From: Hymenobacter aerilatus | GTDB taxonomy: Bacteria; Bacteroidota; Bacteroidia; Cytophagales; Hymenobacteraceae | Direction of reading: 5' to 3' | Assembly: GCF_022921095.1 (NCBI RefSeq) | Contig: NZ_CP095053.1 | Span: 3,018,501-3,082,500, forward strand | DNA: 64,000 nt | In this document: one piece after another, positions 61,505 to 64,000 of the stretch | How positions within the stretch are numbered: position 1 is the first letter of the stretch | Layout of the letters: the number at the start of each line of letters is the position of its first letter | Program-made: the position numbers and the translations under genes | The notes under the pieces: generated by a model | The model's database searches: none | What the model was told of the DNA's origin: nothing | Seen by the model: only the letters and a program-made list of their open reading frames with translations

Positions 61505-62986
61505 CTACTTTCCGGCGGCTTCTTCGGCACGCTCGCGGTTGAGCTTGCTGTTGTGGCGACCGTACAGGAAGTAGATAACCACCCCAATAGCCATCCAGAT
61601 GATCAGACGCAGCCAGGTGTCCCAGGGCAGGTTGAACATCATGTAGCCGCAAATCAGGATGCCCATGCCAGGCACAAACGGCACCCACGGCGTGCGGAAC
61701 GGCCGGTGCAGGTTAGGGTCGCGACGGCGCAGGGCAATAATGCCCCCACACACAATCACGAAGGCCAGCAACGTACCAATGCTTACCAACTCGCCCAGCA
61801 AGCCCACGGGTAGGATACCGGCTACAATGGCGCACACAACGCCCGTGAAGATAGTGGTGATATAAGGTGTCTGAAACTTGGGGTGCACCTTGCCAAAGAT
61901 GGGCGGCAGCAGGCCGTCGCGGCTCATAGCAAAGAAGATGCGGGGCTGTCCCATCAGCATCACCAGTACCACCGAAGCCAAGCCAGCAATAGCGCCCAGA
62001 CCAGTGAAATAATACAGCCAGCCAAGCGAAGGACCTGCAGCTTGCAGCGCTACCAGCACCGGATCAGGCACATTCAGGTTTTTGTACGAGGTAAGACCAG
62101 TAAGTACCAACGACATCAATACGTAGAGCAGCGTGCAGATACCCAACGATAGTAGCATGCCAACGGGCATGTCGCGCTGCGGATTTTTAGCTTCCTGCGC
62201 TGCCGTACTCACCGCATCGAACCCAATGTAGGAGAAAAATACGACGGCCGCGCCGCGCACAATGCCTTCCCAACCGTAGCGCGAGCCGCCGCCAGGCAAA
62301 CTCTCTACGGGCGGAATGAATGGGCTCCAGTTGGCCGCATTCACATATTTGAAACCGAAGGCAATAACCAGCAGTACGATGGCCACCTTCACAAACACAA
62401 TGATATTGTTGAAGCGGGCCGACTCCTGAATACCAACGACCAGCAGCACCGTCATGGCCCCAATCAGGAGCACAGCCGGTAGGTTAATAATGGCACCAGT
62501 AGTGGTAAAATGTGCGCCGTCGTAGGCAATAGGAGCCTGCGAAATAGCGGCAGGCACGTGCACCCCGGCTTTTTCCAGGATACTCACCAGGTTACCGCTC
62601 CAGCCCACAGCCACCGTGGCCGCGCCAAAGAGGTATTCCAGGATCAGGTCCCAGCCGATAATCCAGGCAATGAACTCGCCCAGGGTAGCGTAGCCGTAGG
62701 TGTAAGCCGAGCCGGCAATCGGAATCATGGAGGCAAACTCGGCATAGCATAAGCCCGCAAACAAGCAGCCCAGACCCGCAATAATAAACGAGATGACAAT
62801 AGCCGGACCGGCGGCGTTGGCGGCCGCCGTACCCGTGAGCACGAAAATGCCGGCACCAATGATAGCGCCAATGCCCAGCATGGTGAGGTTGGTAGCCGTC
62901 AGGGTCCGCTTAAGGCCGCCGCCCTCGCCCTCGTCGGCTTCGTGCATCAGCTTATCGAGGGACTTTTTGGCGAAAATATCTGCCAT
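61505..62986 (-). CDS. APC-family amino acid permease
   Basis: This 493-residue protein has about twelve membrane helices and is related to cationic amino acid transporters. The first helix pair contains [26 protein letters not shown] (the unwound GxG motif that binds the substrate backbone). [40 protein letters not shown] and the [27 protein letters not shown] segment are classical APC markers. The substrate is not deducible. ATG at 62986. Confidence 0.93.
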   Translation of the reverse strand: MADIFAKKSLDKLMHEADEGEGGGLKRTLTATNLTMLGIGAIIGAGIFVLTGTAAANAAGPAIVISFIIAGLGCLFAGLCYAEFASMIPIAGSAYTYGYATLGEFIAWIIGWDLILEYLFGAATVAVGWSGNLVSILEKAGVHVPAAISQAPIAYDGAHFTTTGAIINLPAVLLIGAMTVLLVVGIQESARFNNIIVFVKVAIVLLVIAFGFKYVNAANWSPFIPPVESLPGGGSRYGWEGIVRGAAVVFFSYIGFDAVSTAAQEAKNPQRDMPVGMLLSLGICTLLYVLMSLVLTGLTSYKNLNVPDPVLVALQAAGPSLGWLYYFTGLGAIAGLASVVLVMLMGQPRIFFAMSRDGLLPPIFGKVHPKFQTPYITTIFTGVVCAIVAGILPVGLLGELVSIGTLLAFVIVCGGIIALRRRDPNLHRPFRTPWVPFVPGMGILICGYMMFNLPWDTWLRLIIWMAIGVVIYFLYGRHNSKLNRERAEEAAGK

Positions 62987-63202
62987 AGAAGAGAAGGGAG
63001 AAAAAGGAAATGAAAAGTGTAAAAGGTGCGCCTATGCAGCGCTGAAAATGGTTCAGGTGGCCCGAATATAGCTTTTATCTGCTTAATGTGAGTGCAGCGG
63101 CAGCGCGCTAAAACATTTCTTTGACCTCATTAAACTTTGTTTTTGGGCCGCTGTCCAACGGCCAGTAATCACCCAAAAACAACGTAACAGTTGCTTTCAA
63201 CC

Positions 63203-63667
63203 ATGAAAAAATCACTCATTTTGTTTGCTGCTTTCATCCTTTCCGTTGGTGCGGCTTCGGCTCAGACTGCCCAAAACGAAACGGGACGAATGCAGCGCCC
63301 TATGCGCGGCCAGGGTATGCGCAACATGACGCCCGAGCAGCGCGCCGACCAGCAGGCCCAACGCCTCACCAAGCAGCTCGGTCTCTCGGCCGACCAGACG
63401 GCCAAAGTGAAAGCCCTGGCCTTGGCGCAGCAGCAAGAGCGACAGGAAATGCGTGGCCAGGCCAGCGCTTCTACCGACCGCCAGGCTATGATGCAGAACA
63501 TGAAAGCCTCCCACGCCAAGTACGAAGAGCAGCTGAAAGGCGTTCTGACCAGCGACCAGTACACGAAGTACACCCAGATGCGCGACGAGCGCATGGATAA
63601 GATGCAAAGCAAATTGCAAGACCGCAAAGGCCACAAAGGCAAAATGAAAGCAAGCACAAACAGCTAA
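63203..63667 (+). CDS. Spy/CpxP-like periplasmic protein
   Basis: This 154-residue exported protein has a signal peptide (LILFAAFILSVGAASAQ, cleavage near residue 21) and a Met/Gln/Arg-rich helical body (NMTPEQRADQQAQRLTKQLGLSADQTAKV, then LKGVLTSDQYTKYTQMRDERMDKM). This resembles Spy/CpxP or DUF4890-type proteins, which act as periplasmic chaperones or sensors of envelope stress. ATG at 63203 directly precedes the signal peptide. A strong terminator follows. Confidence 0.85.
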   Translation: MKKSLILFAAFILSVGAASAQTAQNETGRMQRPMRGQGMRNMTPEQRADQQAQRLTKQLGLSADQTAKVKALALAQQQERQEMRGQASASTDRQAMMQNMKASHAKYEEQLKGVLTSDQYTKYTQMRDERMDKMQSKLQDRKGHKGKMKASTNS

Positions 63668-63688
63668 TTGCAACCGCTTGCCTATCCC

Positions 63689-63723
63689 AAACGGCCCGCT
63701 TGTTTAGACAGGCGGGCCGTTTT
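63689..63723 (+). terminator. Terminator after the Spy-like gene
   Basis: AAACGGCCCGC (63689-63699) pairs with GCGGGCCGTTT (63713-63723), with a small inner TTGT/ACA extension. A run of Ts follows. Confidence 0.8.
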
Positions 63724-64000
63724 CGTTCACAAGAACGGATAGCACCTACTATCCTACCCTACCACCCTGCTCTAGGGTAGGAAACCAAAACTAACTACAC
63801 AGGCCTTAATTTTTATACGCTTGACGCCCAGCATATTGTAACGACATTTTTCACCCTTCTCTTTTTCCAACCTCCCGGCGCACGTTGCGTTTGCTTATAT
63901 TTGAGAATATGCGTTGGCGGGCCAGACCCAGCCAATGTCGCGTCTGGCCCAGCTTGCCGCGCGGCGGCGCATTCACTATATGCTTCCACCATGAGTCCCC
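63724..64000. other. Right edge of window, no complete gene
   Basis: A hairpin with GGGCCAGAC/GTCTGGCCC lies near 63920-63951. An ATG at 63991 could start a gene that continues beyond the window (ATGAGTCCCC). Nothing else can be supported. Confidence 0.3.

Noticed and set aside
44755..64000. Second attachment site derived from the tRNA-Leu 3' end
   Set aside because: I searched by eye for the T-arm and acceptor sequence downstream and found no repeat.
1..64000. CRISPR array
   Set aside because: No series of regularly spaced direct repeats is present; repeats seen are single inverted pairs or IS ends.

Overview
The window looks like a chromosome segment from a pigmented, aerobic member of the Bacteroidota, most likely Hymenobacter or a close relative (Cytophagales, Hymenobacteraceae). 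The evidence is moderately high GC, TAnnTTTG-type -7 promoter elements, almost no Shine-Dalgarno signals, a B-type succinate dehydrogenase, Bacteroidota-style lipoproteins, a dcw cluster without murF, and a carotenoid cluster with CrtW and CrtZ. The genus call is inference from gene content; no 16S rRNA is present.

Layout. 0.2-3.9 kb: sdhCAB operon with its own promoter and terminator. 3.9-12.0 kb: FMN reductase, then a copper-type MbnP/MbnH locus (small Cys-rich membrane protein, MbnP-like lipoprotein, diheme MbnH/CcpA-like peroxidase, and a decayed outer-membrane transporter gene), a CLC protein carrying the fluoride/proton antiporter (CLC-F) residues, a second diheme peroxidase, a tiny lipoprotein and an SGNH hydrolase. 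12.1-29.1 kb (minus strand): the division and cell wall cluster mraZ-rsmH-ftsL-ftsI-murE-(75 aa)-mraY-murD-ftsW-murG-murC-ftsQ-ftsA-ftsZ, with ATGA overlaps and a likely MraZ operator.

29.2-37.9 kb (minus strand): carotenoid and light region: crtW, ispH, two envelope proteins, crtB, crtI, an ECF sigma factor, a CarH-type B12 photoreceptor-regulator and crtZ. No lycopene cyclase is visible. 38.0-44.9 kb: enoyl-CoA hydratase, ComEC, GNAT, PhoH, SAM hydroxide adenosyltransferase, HscB, tRNA-Leu(CAA).

44.9-51.6 kb: an AT-richer accessory stretch after the tRNA gene, with three decayed IS1-family elements, a 126-bp MITE with an 8-bp target duplication, an unrecognised polytopic membrane protein, a lipoprotein, and a BLUF blue-light protein next to a STAS-like protein. 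51.6-64.0 kb: beta-propeller-like protein, ricin/PD40/OmpA protein, NarL-type response regulator, two amidohydrolases, a DUF2945 protein, an APC permease and a Spy-like periplasmic protein.

How the parts work together: MraZ probably controls the wall/division cluster. CarH and the sigma factor probably gate carotenoid synthesis by light, with BLUF as a second light input. MbnH probably modifies MbnP for copper binding. The noncoding space is unusually rich in palindromic repeats, some of which supply the last codons of essential genes. The most novel items are the MITE and the chimeric IS1 copies, the MbnPH locus with its Cys-rich partners, and the CarH variant next to a sigma factor.
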